A stretch of DNA of 64,000 nt from Paenibacillus glycinis. GTDB taxonomy: Bacteria; Bacillota; Bacilli; Paenibacillales; Paenibacillaceae. The stretch covers positions 1 through 64,000 of the forward strand of contig NZ_JAAAMV010000037.1 in assembly GCF_009909185.1 (NCBI RefSeq), in the 5' to 3' direction. The notes under the pieces are model-generated. The model made no database searches and was not told where the DNA came from. It saw only the letters and a list, made by a program, of their open reading frames with translations. Every line of letters begins with the position of its first letter. Positions within the stretch are counted from its first letter, which is position 1. Below are positions 8,857 through 17,062 of the stretch, one piece after another. Made by a program: the position numbers and the translations under genes.

Positions 8857-10020
8857 ATGGCACGTACATTCATGGGCTATGAACGGGCGAACGGCGATAT
8901 CGGAATCCGCAACCATCTGCTTATCATTCCGACGGTCATCTGTTCCAATCAAGTGTGCAGCCGCATCATGCAGCTGGTGCCGGGCGCGGTGGCGATTCCC
9001 CATCAGCACGGCTGCAGCCAGATCGGCTCGGACAAAGCCCGGACGTTCGACATGTTGGCAGGCACCGGGAAAAACCCGAACGTAGGCGCGGTTCTTATCA
9101 TCAGCCTAGGCTGCGAGGTCGTGGATCCTATCGCGCTTGCGGAAGAGATCCGGTCGACGGGCAAACCGGTCGAAGTGTTCGACATCCAGTCCGTCGGCGG
9201 CTCGGTGAAAGCGATCTCGCATGGCGCGGAGCTGGCAAAACGATTAATGGCGGATCTCGCGAAGCAGGAAAAGGTGCCGGTACCGTTGAATAAATTGAAG
9301 GTTGCCGTGAAATGCGGCGGCTCGGATGCGACTTCTGGCCTCGCTTCCAATCCGGCGCTCGGCGCGGCCGCGGATTCGCTGATCGCGGCAGGCGGCTCCA
9401 TCGTCATCGGCGAAACGACGGAAATCATCGGTGCCGAGCATCTGCTGGCGGAGCGCTGCGTCACGGCGGAAATTTCCGATAAACTCTATTACATCGTCGA
9501 CCGTTTCGAGAAAGAAGTCGAGCGGATGGGGGCGGATATGCGCGGCGGCAATCCAAGTCCGGGGAACATCGCGGGCGGCTTGTCCACCATCGAGGAGAAG
9601 TCGCTTGGCTGCATCAGCAAATGCGGCAAAGCGCCGATCCAAGGCGTGATCGAATACGCGGAGCGCATTCCGGATCATGGGCTGTACTTCATGGATTCGC
9701 CGGGCAACGACATCGAATGCGTATCCGGCATGGCGGCCGGCGGCGCGCATATCGTCTGCTTTACGACGGGACGGGGAACGCCGACGGGCGCGGCGGTGGT
9801 GCCGGTCATCAAAATCACCGGCAACAAAATGATGTTCCAGCGCATGGAAGACAATATGGATATCGACGTCAGCGATATGTTGGACGGCAGCGCCAGCCTG
9901 GAGCAGGCCGGCGAGCGGATCTGGCAGGAAATCGTCGATGTCGCGGAAGGCAAATGGACGAAAGCGGAAGTGCTGGGGCATACGGAATTCAGCATTAACC
10001 GGATCGGTCCTAGCTTGTAA
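8857..10020 (+). CDS. UxaA family dehydratase, large subunit
   Basis: A 387-residue protein matching the C-terminal catalytic part of altronate dehydratase (UxaA). The hallmark KCGGSDATSG near residue 150 is followed by IGETTEIIGAEHLL, and Cys-containing motifs (SLGCISKCGK, CFTTGRGTPTG) lie further on. Such enzymes dehydrate sugar acids or, in the SuyB branch, cleave sulfolactate. Splitting into two subunits is known for both branches, so the substrate is uncertain. A fucose- or uronate-derived acid would fit the downstream Gfo/Idh/MocA gene. The start has AAGGAGAAG upstream. Confidence 0.85.
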   Translation: MARTFMGYERANGDIGIRNHLLIIPTVICSNQVCSRIMQLVPGAVAIPHQHGCSQIGSDKARTFDMLAGTGKNPNVGAVLIISLGCEVVDPIALAEEIRSTGKPVEVFDIQSVGGSVKAISHGAELAKRLMADLAKQEKVPVPLNKLKVAVKCGGSDATSGLASNPALGAAADSLIAAGGSIVIGETTEIIGAEHLLAERCVTAEISDKLYYIVDRFEKEVERMGADMRGGNPSPGNIAGGLSTIEEKSLGCISKCGKAPIQGVIEYAERIPDHGLYFMDSPGNDIECVSGMAAGGAHIVCFTTGRGTPTGAAVVPVIKITGNKMMFQRMEDNMDIDVSDMLDGSASLEQAGERIWQEIVDVAEGKWTKAEVLGHTEFSINRIGPSL

Positions 10021-10044
10021 AAGAAGTCGGAGGTGCTACCCTGC

Positions 10045-11151
10045 ATGGGCGCGGTGAAGAGCGATTGGCTAGATCTGGACTATCGTCCGGCCTTGCCGCA
10101 AAATAAAGAAATGGGCATCGGCATCATCGGTGCGGGCGAAATCGTGGAGGCTTGCCATCTGCCGGCTTACGAGATGGGCGGGCTGCGCGTCGTCGGCATT
10201 TATGATCTCAATCGGGAACGCGCGGAGCAGCTGGCCGCGAAATTCGGAATCGCCAAGGTCTATCGGGACATGGATGAGCTGCTGTCGGATCCCGCGGTGC
10301 GCATCGTGGATCTGGCCGTACCGGCGAAGGTGCAGCCGGGCATCGCGGAGCGCGCGGCTGCGGCCGGCAAGCATATTCTCTGTCAGAAGCCGCTCGCGGA
10401 GTCGTATGCCGAAGCGGTACGTATTGCCGAAGCTTGCGAGAAACATGGCATTAAGGGTGCGGTGAACCAACAAATGCGCTGGTCGCCGAGCATTCGTGCC
10501 AGCCATACGATCATTCAGCGGGGCTGGCTGGGCGAGCTGCTGCAGGCGACGATTCAAGTGAACGTGAAGCAGGATTTTGCCAACTGGGGCTGGCTGCGAA
10601 CGATGCCGACGCTGGAATTCATGTACCACAGCATTCATTATATCGATGCGATCCGGTTCCTGTTCGGCACGCCGGAGTATATCTATGCGGACGGGGCGAA
10701 ATTTCCGGGGCAGCGCACGATCGGCGAGACGCGCACGCTGCTGCATATCAAGTTTCCCGGCGAAGCGCGCGGCTTGATCCACGATAACCATAATCACATC
10801 GCGGGCGAAGATGACTGGTACGCGACCTATCGTTTCGAAGGCACGGAAGGCATCATCAAAGGAACGAACGGCTCGCTGTATAACTATCCGGTCGGCCGGG
10901 AAGATACGCTGAGCTTTCATACGAAGGCGATTCACGAGGATTATTGGTTCCAGCCGCGGCTGCACGGCAAATGGTTCCCGCATGCGTTCATGGGCACGAT
11001 GGGCGAGCTGATGCGCGCCATCGAAGAAGACCGCGAGCCGGAGAACAGCGTGGCGGACAACCTGAAGACCATGCAGATGGTGTTCGGCGCCTACTTGTCG
11101 ATGCAAGAAAATCGGCCGGTTACGCTGGAAGAGATCGCGAACCAAACGTAG
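10045..11151 (+). CDS. Gfo/Idh/MocA family oxidoreductase
   Basis: A 368-residue dehydrogenase with an N-terminal NAD(P)-binding motif (GIIGAGEIVEACHLP), the QKPLAESYAEAV variant of the EKP signature, and a C-terminal substrate domain. It is the third gene of the operon begun by the split UxaA dehydratase and probably acts on a related sugar or sugar acid. The ATG at 10045 is preferred: GGAGGTG at 10029-10035 gives suitable spacing, whereas the in-frame GTG at 10033 is part of that ribosome binding site. It ends in a terminator. Confidence 0.85.
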   Translation: MGAVKSDWLDLDYRPALPQNKEMGIGIIGAGEIVEACHLPAYEMGGLRVVGIYDLNRERAEQLAAKFGIAKVYRDMDELLSDPAVRIVDLAVPAKVQPGIAERAAAAGKHILCQKPLAESYAEAVRIAEACEKHGIKGAVNQQMRWSPSIRASHTIIQRGWLGELLQATIQVNVKQDFANWGWLRTMPTLEFMYHSIHYIDAIRFLFGTPEYIYADGAKFPGQRTIGETRTLLHIKFPGEARGLIHDNHNHIAGEDDWYATYRFEGTEGIIKGTNGSLYNYPVGREDTLSFHTKAIHEDYWFQPRLHGKWFPHAFMGTMGELMRAIEEDREPENSVADNLKTMQMVFGAYLSMQENRPVTLEEIANQT

Positions 11152-11163
11152 TTGGTTTTATTG

Positions 11164-11197
11164 AAGAGGGGAGCGCGATGCGCTTCCTTTTTTTGTT
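11164..11197 (+). terminator. terminator of the UxaA-type operon
   Basis: A GGAGCGC/GCGCTTCC stem with a GAT loop is followed by seven T residues, 13 bases after the last stop codon. Confidence 0.8.
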
Positions 11198-11373
11198 GGG
11201 ACGGAGGAATGCATTCCCGGTCACATTATAGGCGAGGCATGGCTTGTGTGGTTTATGTCATAGCCTGGCTCACTATGGTGCATGCTAAAGTTTGGAAAAG
11301 GAATTGAAACATTTTCATAATCAAGCTCGTTTAGAGGGAGTAGCTTTGCATTCAAGACATACAGGAGATGAAC

Positions 11374-12132
11374 ATGATGAACAAGAAACCATCCGTTAAA
11401 CGGCTTGCGTTTACGGCGCTGCTGGCGGGAGCCATGATGCTGTCCGCTTGCTCCAACGGCAATAACAACGCGACGAACGATTCCAACACCGCGCCGCAAA
11501 ACAATGCGACGCAGCCGGCGGATTCGACGAATACCGGGAACAATCAGGTGGATCCTGGAAATTCTGGCGACGCTGCAGATACCGGCGACAGCAACGCGAA
11601 TGGCGGCACTTCGAATAACGGGACTTCGAATGAACCTACCGGAAATGCCGGCAACAGCGACACGGGCAATACGACGGCCCCGTCGAATACGGACAGCCAA
11701 ACCGCGAGCGACATCAAGGCAATGCTCGAGTTGGCCAAGGACGGCAAAGTCAAGGGGATTCCTTTTGCGGCGGATAAAGGCCTGATCGACGATGTCGAGA
11801 AGGACTGGGGCAAAGCCGATAAAACGGAATTCGCCGGCAAAGGTATCTATTCGACCTACGCGAAGAAAGATGCCGTGATCGGTTCCAATAAGGGCAGTCA
11901 AATCTTCGATGTCCGGTCCAACGCGCCCGAGCTGCAAAAGCTGACCTTGAAGCAAATCGAAGCCGCGCTGGGCAAGGCGGCGAAGGTGACGAAGAGCGGC
12001 AGCGACACCGTCTACACCTATGAAGCGAACAAAACCTTCGAGCTGCGCTTCATCATCCCGGCCGATACGGGCAAAGTGGACCATATCTCGGTGTACGCGC
12101 CCGCGGATACCGTGAACAATATGGCCGGATAA
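11374..12132 (+). CDS. YjgB-like (DUF4309) lipoprotein
   Basis: A 252-residue lipoprotein. The signal peptide ends in the lipobox LSAC (about residue 24). A low-complexity Asn/Ser/Thr/Gly linker (about 26-108) leads to a C-terminal domain of about 140 residues resembling the YjgB/DUF4309 family, with KGIPFAADKGLIDDVEKDWG near its start. The function of this family is unknown; in Bacillus it is an extracytoplasmic protein. The ATG at 11374 is chosen because AGGAG (11363-11367) directly abuts the earlier in-frame ATG at 11368. It is monocistronic, with a terminator about 105 bp downstream. Confidence 0.82.
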   Translation: MMNKKPSVKRLAFTALLAGAMMLSACSNGNNNATNDSNTAPQNNATQPADSTNTGNNQVDPGNSGDAADTGDSNANGGTSNNGTSNEPTGNAGNSDTGNTTAPSNTDSQTASDIKAMLELAKDGKVKGIPFAADKGLIDDVEKDWGKADKTEFAGKGIYSTYAKKDAVIGSNKGSQIFDVRSNAPELQKLTLKQIEAALGKAAKVTKSGSDTVYTYEANKTFELRFIIPADTGKVDHISVYAPADTVNNMAG

Positions 12133-12236
12133 GCAGCAAGTTTGAGGTAGCGCTATGTCCTTATGCAGGAAACTGTGGCATTTGCATTTATTTCTGGTCT
12201 TGGTAAGCTGATTTTCGAATACGAACCGAAAGCATC

Positions 12237-12277
12237 GGGAGATTTCTTCGTCCATCTGGGCGGGAGGTCTCCTTTTT
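12237..12277 (+). terminator. probable terminator after the YjgB-like gene
   Basis: A GGAGA/TCTCC outer stem with further pairing inside the loop is followed by five T residues. The stem is short, so strength is uncertain. Confidence 0.5.
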
Positions 12278-12364
12278 GCGTCGGCAGCTACGACTATCGG
12301 GCTGGTTTGCGGTTTCCAGTATTTAACTGGACTGTTATACTGAAAGGGTGATCAACGATGAAAA

Positions 12365-12562
12365 TTGCATTGGGCAAACAAAATGTCGAGGTACTCTATG
12401 TTGGAGCGGAGCTGCTCCCATTCGCATGTCAATCAAGCGATCAGCGCGATCAGGTTTTATGCGGGGCGCGTGCTTGGCGATCCGGCAGCCGTGCCTCAGG
12501 TTAGCAGGCAACGGGGCGTGCGCACCACGGTCCGGCAGAAGGAATTCGGGAAAGTGGAATAA
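12365..12562 (+). pseudogene. tyrosine recombinase/integrase remnant
   Basis: A 65-residue open frame whose middle (HSHVNQAISAIRFYAGRVLG) matches the N-terminal SAM-like, core-binding domain of phage integrases and XerC/XerD-type recombinases. The sequence before it is too short, the catalytic domain (R..H..R..Y) is absent, and the frame degenerates after VLGDP. It is read as a decayed fragment of a mobile-element recombinase at the left edge of an AT-rich block. In another frame from the ATG at 12358, which has its own AAAGGGTG and a TATACT -10, a 48-codon reading exists, but that protein is not recognisable. Confidence 0.6.
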
Positions 12563-12647
12563 GCTCGACAAGCCTGCACCGCCTAAGTCCGTCCAACTTT
12601 AACCAACGTTCTTTTGATTTCAATATCTTACGATTGGAAGTGTTCCT

Positions 12648-12887
12648 ATTAGTAACATAGACAAGCGAAATAGACTAAATGAAGAAGTCTTCACCTATAA
12701 AACAACGAAAGACAATAAAGTATTTATTTATTGGAAGGGAAAGCAAGTCACAGTACTATCAGGTAAGGAAAGCGAAAAATTTCTTCAAAGAATTTTGAAT
12801 AAAGATCATAAAGAAATCCAACTCGTAATGGCTAAGATTACCGGGAATTTTAAGCATGGTAATGAAAAGGACAATAGATCAGACTGA
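12648..12887 (+). CDS. small conserved hypothetical protein with apparent ATT start
   Basis: A 79-residue basic, charged protein (NIDKRNRLNEEVFTYKTTKD near the start, VMAKITGNFKHGNEK near the end). It resembles a small hypothetical family found in many Bacilli, recalled from memory, with no known function. The frame opens after a TGA at 12615 and contains no ATG, GTG or TTG before the conserved region. The codon where the family's Met is expected is ATT at 12648, with GGAAGTG five bases upstream. It is either initiated at the rare AUU codon or silenced by an ATG-to-ATT change. The base composition is clearly more AT-rich than the flanking genome. Confidence 0.6.
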   Translation: MSNIDKRNRLNEEVFTYKTTKDNKVFIYWKGKQVTVLSGKESEKFLQRILNKDHKEIQLVMAKITGNFKHGNEKDNRSD

Positions 12888-13000
12888 CTTGAAAGAGTAG
12901 TCCTTTCATTTTAATGAAGAGTAACTTCTTTAATTCTTGCAATGTCACTAGTGATTTTCTTGTTCCAGTAGTCTGTATTTTTTAGATCGGAGGCAGATTA

Positions 13001-13681
13001 ATGAGTGTAGATTGGTACAATTCTATAGCCTTGCGAAACGGCGGTTACAGATCCAATGCTATTTTCACAATAGAAGGTGTGTCTCCCGAGCAGATTTTTG
13101 AAGAAGGACTCGTAAGCATGTTACCTAAGTTTGAATCGGTACTTGACGCGGGCTGCGGTCACGGTGATTTCACGTTAAAGATGTCTAAATATACAAAGTC
13201 GTTAATCGGGTTTGATAATTCGTCGGAAATGATTAAGCTTGCACAGCAACTGCAGCTAGAGAGTGATCAAGTAAACGTCGTATTTATTGAAGCCAGTACA
13301 AAAACAGACTTACCCTTTACCGATGGCCAATTTGATTTAATCTATGATCGGAGAGGCCCAACTTCAATCATTAATCATTCACGGATCTTAAGATCCGGAG
13401 GAACCATTTTCGGCATTCATTCCGGTGCATTGGAAACAGTAAAGGAAAGGTTGCATCAGAATCATTTTGTTAGTATCGAAATCAGGGAATTCAACAATTC
13501 GAAATACATATTCGAAGATCCAAAAGAGTTTACTACGTTTTTATCCGGGATACCTGGCAATCCCGACTATTCAAAGCCAGCATATGCTGAAGCGCTTGAC
13601 TTGAAGATTAAGGAACAAACAATCGATGGAAGAATTGAAGTGAAGGAATACAAGTATATATGGAAGGCGATTAAACCATGA
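13001..13681 (+). CDS. class I SAM-dependent methyltransferase
   Basis: A 226-residue protein with the SAM-binding motif I VLDAGCGHGDFT (about residue 47) and FDNSSEMIKLA as motif II. The acidic region LPFTDGQFDLIYDRRGP and a 'RILRSGG' motif follow. It belongs to the Methyltransf_11-like group; the substrate is unknown, and small molecules are typical. GGAGG lies eight bases before the ATG. It is AT-rich and lies in the probable transferred block between the ATT-start gene and the NUDIX gene. Confidence 0.82.
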   Translation: MSVDWYNSIALRNGGYRSNAIFTIEGVSPEQIFEEGLVSMLPKFESVLDAGCGHGDFTLKMSKYTKSLIGFDNSSEMIKLAQQLQLESDQVNVVFIEASTKTDLPFTDGQFDLIYDRRGPTSIINHSRILRSGGTIFGIHSGALETVKERLHQNHFVSIEIREFNNSKYIFEDPKEFTTFLSGIPGNPDYSKPAYAEALDLKIKEQTIDGRIEVKEYKYIWKAIKP

Positions 13682-13758
13682 GGGTCATTCAAATGAGTTA
13701 CCTGTTTTATCTAACACCGTGTTCACGCTGTTAACTTTTAGGATAGGGGGAATCCTCA

Positions 13759-14130
13759 ATTATCGCTCAAGCAATCATTTATGATAGGCCAAATTCTTTA
13801 CTTATGGTTAGACAATACGTAGAGCGTGGAGATATCGTTTGGAATTTTCCAGGCGGAGGTATTGAAGATGGAGAAAGTCCAGAACAAGCATGCGTAAGGG
13901 AAGTAGCAGAGGAGACCGGCTTTCAAATTAAAATCATCGAGCTCATAAGTAAGAAAAAAGAAAAATATACATATCGCGCTGAGATCATCGGCGGAACATT
14001 GAAAACTGAATTTAATGAACCATATAACGAGGACATAATTGAAGTTCAATGGATTGATATGAAAGATGCTAACTACTTTGATAAGATAACGAAGCCAATA
14101 AGAGATGAATTTATAAGAAGAATCGAATAA
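13759..14130 (+). CDS. NUDIX hydrolase with apparent ATT start
   Basis: A 123-residue NUDIX protein. The box is GGGIEDGESPEQA followed by REVAEETGF (matching GX5EX7REUXEEXGU), preceded by VRQYVERGDIVWNFPG. NUDIX enzymes cleave nucleoside diphosphates linked to other groups. The domain's first strand (IIAQAIIYDRPNSLLMVRQY) starts upstream of the first ATG (13804), and the frame has no ATG/GTG/TTG between a TAG at 13744 and that ATG. ATT at 13759 is where family members begin, and AGGGGG lies nine bases before it. A start at 13804 would delete strand one of the fold. Confidence 0.7.
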   Translation: MIAQAIIYDRPNSLLMVRQYVERGDIVWNFPGGGIEDGESPEQACVREVAEETGFQIKIIELISKKKEKYTYRAEIIGGTLKTEFNEPYNEDIIEVQWIDMKDANYFDKITKPIRDEFIRRIE

Positions 14131-14217
14131 GTCCCTCAGTCCTGTTGAAATTAAGTGTGAATTTGAACATGAGAGTTTTCAGCGGGGAACAGGAATCAGC
14201 CGGAAGTGCCTGCACGA

Positions 14218-14288
14218 CCTAATCGTATCGCGGCAACACGTCGTTGTTCGCATAAGGCAATACGGCTCTTGATTACAAGAACGTTAGG
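14218..14288. other. attC-like imperfect palindrome (tentative)
   Basis: Outer arms CCTAA(t)CGT (14218-14226) and ACGTTAGG (14281-14288) pair over 8 bp with one bulged T. The right arm contains GTTAGGC, which fits the integron R' consensus GTTRRRY. Inside lies a second imperfect stem, GCG.CAAC/GTTG..CGC, at 14230-14251. The element starts 88 bp after the NUDIX gene and ends 31 bp before the next start codon, as an attC recombination site would. A chance hairpin is a real alternative, because the left arm departs from the R'' consensus. Confidence 0.25.
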
Positions 14289-14319
14289 CGAAACGCGAAA
14301 ATACCAAAGGAACGTGTAG

Positions 14320-15087
14320 ATGATCATACATTTTAACCAGACGAAAACGAATCTTAAAAAAGTAATCGAAGTCGAAGAAGATGGCGAACTAATTTATCAA
14401 ATCAATATGCCTGCAACGGCGAAGTTTTTTTCAACAACGATGACGTCCAAAGGCGATTTAGTGTATCGTACAAGTTTCCAACTCGGTAACAACTTAAAGA
14501 ACCTTATTCCGTTTAAGTGGCTCTGGAGTAAACAGATATCCGAAGCCTGTTTGGTTTGTGATCGAAACGGGAACATCATCGGAGCAATGCGGAATGTCCA
14601 GGAGGAAGCGCTGCTCAGTTACAACGAAGTGATCTTAAAGGATGAGCATGTGAAAATCTATGAGGTCACCAAAAAGCATAACCTGCATCTTCTTATTTTT
14701 TTGGAAGGCAATCAAATTGGACAAATCGAGAAAAGCCTGCGCGTAAGAAATAATCTTGATCGCTATGCGTTGTTTTTGTTAGACGACTTCTTGCGGTTCA
14801 AAGACATGCTTATTTTGTTCGTCGGGTACTTTGATAATTGGAATGATTCGAATATCGGCGAGATTGAGGTGGGTAAAAGAGAAGTCGTATGGGAATGGTC
14901 ATACAGCAAGGCGAATGCGAAATACGATCGGAAATGGCTACAGCATCATTTTGATCTTAGCAAGGGGCATATAGCGGCGATTGAAAACGAGCAAATGAAT
15001 CTCTTTTTCAAATTATTATTTGTATTCGTAGGAGTAGCTGGCTTTGCAGTTATTTTGTTTTTTTGTTTTTCGGGAATTCGAGAATAG
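14320..15087 (+). CDS. uncharacterised protein with C-terminal membrane segment
   Basis: A 255-residue protein I do not recognise with certainty. It is rich in beta-strand patterns (for example GELIYQINMPATAKFFSTTM and the repeated 'I.A.RN.QE' style turns), which loosely recalls LURP-one/tubby-like barrels. Residues about 228-250 form one hydrophobic segment (LFFKLLFVFVGVAGFAVILF) followed by a short tail, so it is likely tail-anchored with its bulk in the cytoplasm. AAAGGAACG lies at good spacing before the ATG. Its 3' end overlaps the next frame. Confidence 0.6.
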   Translation: MIIHFNQTKTNLKKVIEVEEDGELIYQINMPATAKFFSTTMTSKGDLVYRTSFQLGNNLKNLIPFKWLWSKQISEACLVCDRNGNIIGAMRNVQEEALLSYNEVILKDEHVKIYEVTKKHNLHLLIFLEGNQIGQIEKSLRVRNNLDRYALFLLDDFLRFKDMLILFVGYFDNWNDSNIGEIEVGKREVVWEWSYSKANAKYDRKWLQHHFDLSKGHIAAIENEQMNLFFKLLFVFVGVAGFAVILFFCFSGIRE

Positions 15088-15520
15088 ATTCGATAAATCG
15101 TTTTCGGTTTCGGATAAGCTGGTCGATTACAAGTCAAACCTTACGATTCCTTATCAGGCAATAACAATTCTGCAAAACGAAAAGGGATTTGAAACGATAA
15201 AGAATAACGTTGATTATCTGGACGCTCAACTGGAAAATTGGAAGCTTGCAAACATTGAAATTCAACGCAAAAACGACGAACTAGAAGTGTATTTTAAATA
15301 CTCGGACTCCTGCGGCAAGCCAATACGGTACGATGCAAGGCATCATTACTTATCCGAGAAAGCCTTCGGACTTCAACGCAGCGAGTACGGAAGAATCACA
15401 TATAACGGACGATTAGGCTTGCAAATCGTGAATCTTTTCAACGCGCATAGTCATGATAAGGCGGTCTTAACTAAGCGGTCACCAACAAAAGAATATAAAC
15501 AATTAGAAGTGCTTTATTAG
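15044..15520 (+). CDS. hypothetical protein, possibly the tail of a broken gene
   Basis: An open frame of 158 codons starting at TTG 15044 with AGGAG nine bases upstream, overlapping the previous gene by 44 bases. The first dozen residues are just the shifted reading of the upstream membrane segment. From FDKSFSVSDKLVDYKSNLTI onward the sequence looks like a genuine soluble protein (polar, AYxxI and ENW motifs), but I recognise no family. It may be translationally coupled, or may have lost its own N-terminus. Confidence 0.45.
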   Translation: MQLFCFFVFREFENRFDKSFSVSDKLVDYKSNLTIPYQAITILQNEKGFETIKNNVDYLDAQLENWKLANIEIQRKNDELEVYFKYSDSCGKPIRYDARHHYLSEKAFGLQRSEYGRITYNGRLGLQIVNLFNAHSHDKAVLTKRSPTKEYKQLEVLY

Positions 15521-15645
15521 TCGTGCATCCTGAAATGGAACAAAAGCATGCAGCAAGCGTATAAAGAACCGTTACTTAAAACGCTGGTTATTCCCCGCAT
15601 GTACATAACAGCAGCGATACTATGAATCGGAAGGGATGCCCGAAC

Positions 15646-15795
15646 ATGCAAAGAGTCGATGTCACGTATTGTTTGATTACCGATTCCTCGAAGACGAAGG
15701 TATTGATGGTTAAGAACGTCGATCATGACAGCGGGTCGCTTCCGGGCGGAGCGGTGGAGCAGGGACGGTTTTCGTCGGCTTATCGATGGAAATGA
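15646..15795 (+). pseudogene. NUDIX hydrolase remnant
   Basis: The reading from ATG 15646 (RBS AAGGGATG) gives the start of a NUDIX protein: MQRVDVTYCLITDSSKTKVL, then VKNVDHDSGSLPGGAVEQG. It breaks just inside the NUDIX box, before the REUXEE part, and stops after 49 codons. A short in-frame tail (EIAYVNEGVK, ending near 15825) in another frame looks like the end of the same or another gene. This is an internally deleted pseudogene. Confidence 0.65.
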
Positions 15796-15870
15796 AATCG
15801 CGTATGTAAACGAAGGCGTGAAGTAAGAACCGACTTCTACCCACTATCCAGGCAAGACCAAGGAGCAATC

Positions 15871-16374
15871 ATGAAACTATCCCTGAAGCGCTTAATCGCC
15901 TATTGGCTGGATTTTGTCATCCTCGCCGTCGTGCTTGTCGGCGTGCAGCTGCTGCTCTATACCGTAACGTCCGGTTTCCCTTTCGATTACTTCGACAAAG
16001 GCTTCGAAATCGAGAGCTGGGTCGTACTGTCGATGTCGCTGCCGGTCTGGGCGTATTTTATCTCCTTCGAGAAGGCAAGACGGCAAACGCTCGGCAAACG
16101 ATTACTGAAATTGGTAGTCGTCGATGAACGGAAATCAACGTTGAGTTTCGTCCAAGCGTTAGGCAGAACCTTCGTCCGCTTATTGCCGTGGGAGTTGACG
16201 CATCTCATTATATTGGTTCCGGATCCTTGGTGGGATGTCGAGGAACCTTCCAATCAGGCGTTGATTTTCATTCCGAATCTGCTGATCGTCGCGTATATCG
16301 TGGTGCTCTTTGCCAATAAAGGCCGAAGAGGTATTCATGATTACGTCGCAAGGACGAAAGTGAAGGAGCTATAG
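15871..16374 (+). CDS. RDD family membrane protein
   Basis: A 167-residue integral membrane protein of the RDD family (named for conserved Arg-Asp-Asp). The first helix carries RLIAYWLDFVILAVV, with the Arg and Asp of the family. A second hydrophobic segment (about 48-66) precedes the conserved RRQTLGKRLLKLVVVD loop, and a third spans residues 125-150. The function of RDD proteins is largely unknown; a few are linked to ion or polyamine transport. AAGGAG precedes the ATG. It is an intact gene among pseudogenes. Confidence 0.85.
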   Translation: MKLSLKRLIAYWLDFVILAVVLVGVQLLLYTVTSGFPFDYFDKGFEIESWVVLSMSLPVWAYFISFEKARRQTLGKRLLKLVVVDERKSTLSFVQALGRTFVRLLPWELTHLIILVPDPWWDVEEPSNQALIFIPNLLIVAYIVVLFANKGRRGIHDYVARTKVKEL

Positions 16375-16440
16375 ACTCTCGGCGAACCGGATAGCTGTTC
16401 TAACAATCAGAGAGGTGAAAGGCATTCGGCAACTATAACG

Positions 16441-16886
16441 GAAATCGACCTTGAGCCAGGCAAATATGCATTGTTTTACGAATATGATGAATCCAAGCAA
16501 CAATATGGACCCGTCGAAATCACGAAGAGTGATAAACCTGCCGATCCACCATTATCCCCTTCGATCAGCATCACGAACAGCAAGCACGATATCGTCCCGA
16601 TAGCCGCAAATGCCTCCATGAGCTATACATGGAACAGTCGAAAAGGCGAGTCCTTTGCAGGCTTTCAGGTAAACCGGGCAGATCGTTATACGATCGACAT
16701 GGGTACGCAAATGCAAGCGTATTCTCCGGCCAAGCTGACGTTGCTGCCGACTTCAGCAAGGAGCTCTTGGCATCGTTCAAGACATTCGGCATATTTGCCC
16801 TCTCCGCCGCTCCCTTTGCCTTGGCAGGTTTCTACATGTATCGGAGAGAAGAAAAGAAGCGGAGCTCGAGGTTCGCGCAGAACTGA
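16441..16886 (+). pseudogene. frameshifted remnant of a small membrane protein
   Basis: One frame reads EIDLEPGKYALFYEYDESKQ and continues to about 16735 (DMGTQMQAYSPAKLTL). The continuation is in a second frame (ADFSKELLASFKTFGIF, a hydrophobic helix, MYRREEKKRSS) and stops at 16886. Joining them gives an extracytoplasmic beta-rich domain followed by a C-terminal transmembrane helix. No start codon or signal segment is seen at the 5' end, so it is both truncated and frameshifted. The family is not identified. Confidence 0.55.
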
Positions 16887-17062
16887 TAAGCCCCGTTTCA
16901 ATTATAATGGGGAGACGTACGTCGCTTCGGTTCAAGCTGCTTAGGAGAACCGCAGCGGGCTGACCGGACCATCGTTACGGATGAAAAGCAAGGCGTAGAT
17001 GTCTCGCAGCACGAGTAGCCTCCGAATGATCAGTTCAACGAAAATCGCACGTACAAGGAGAA

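Noticed and set aside
11221..12255. A 344-codon minus-strand frame opposite the YjgB-like lipoprotein
   Set aside because: Its low-complexity Arg/Ile/Val stretch is the complement of the Asn/Ser/Thr linker. No start signal is present.
12358..12504. Reading from ATG 12358 that begins like a glycogen synthase N-terminus (VEVLYVGAELLPFA)
   Set aside because: The similarity is a few residues only and the frame stops after 48 codons. The overlapping recombinase-like frame has a longer and more specific match.
13700..13740. A second attC-like site between the methyltransferase and NUDIX genes
   Set aside because: TCTAAC and GTTAAC arms pair poorly and the right arm does not fit GTTRRRY.
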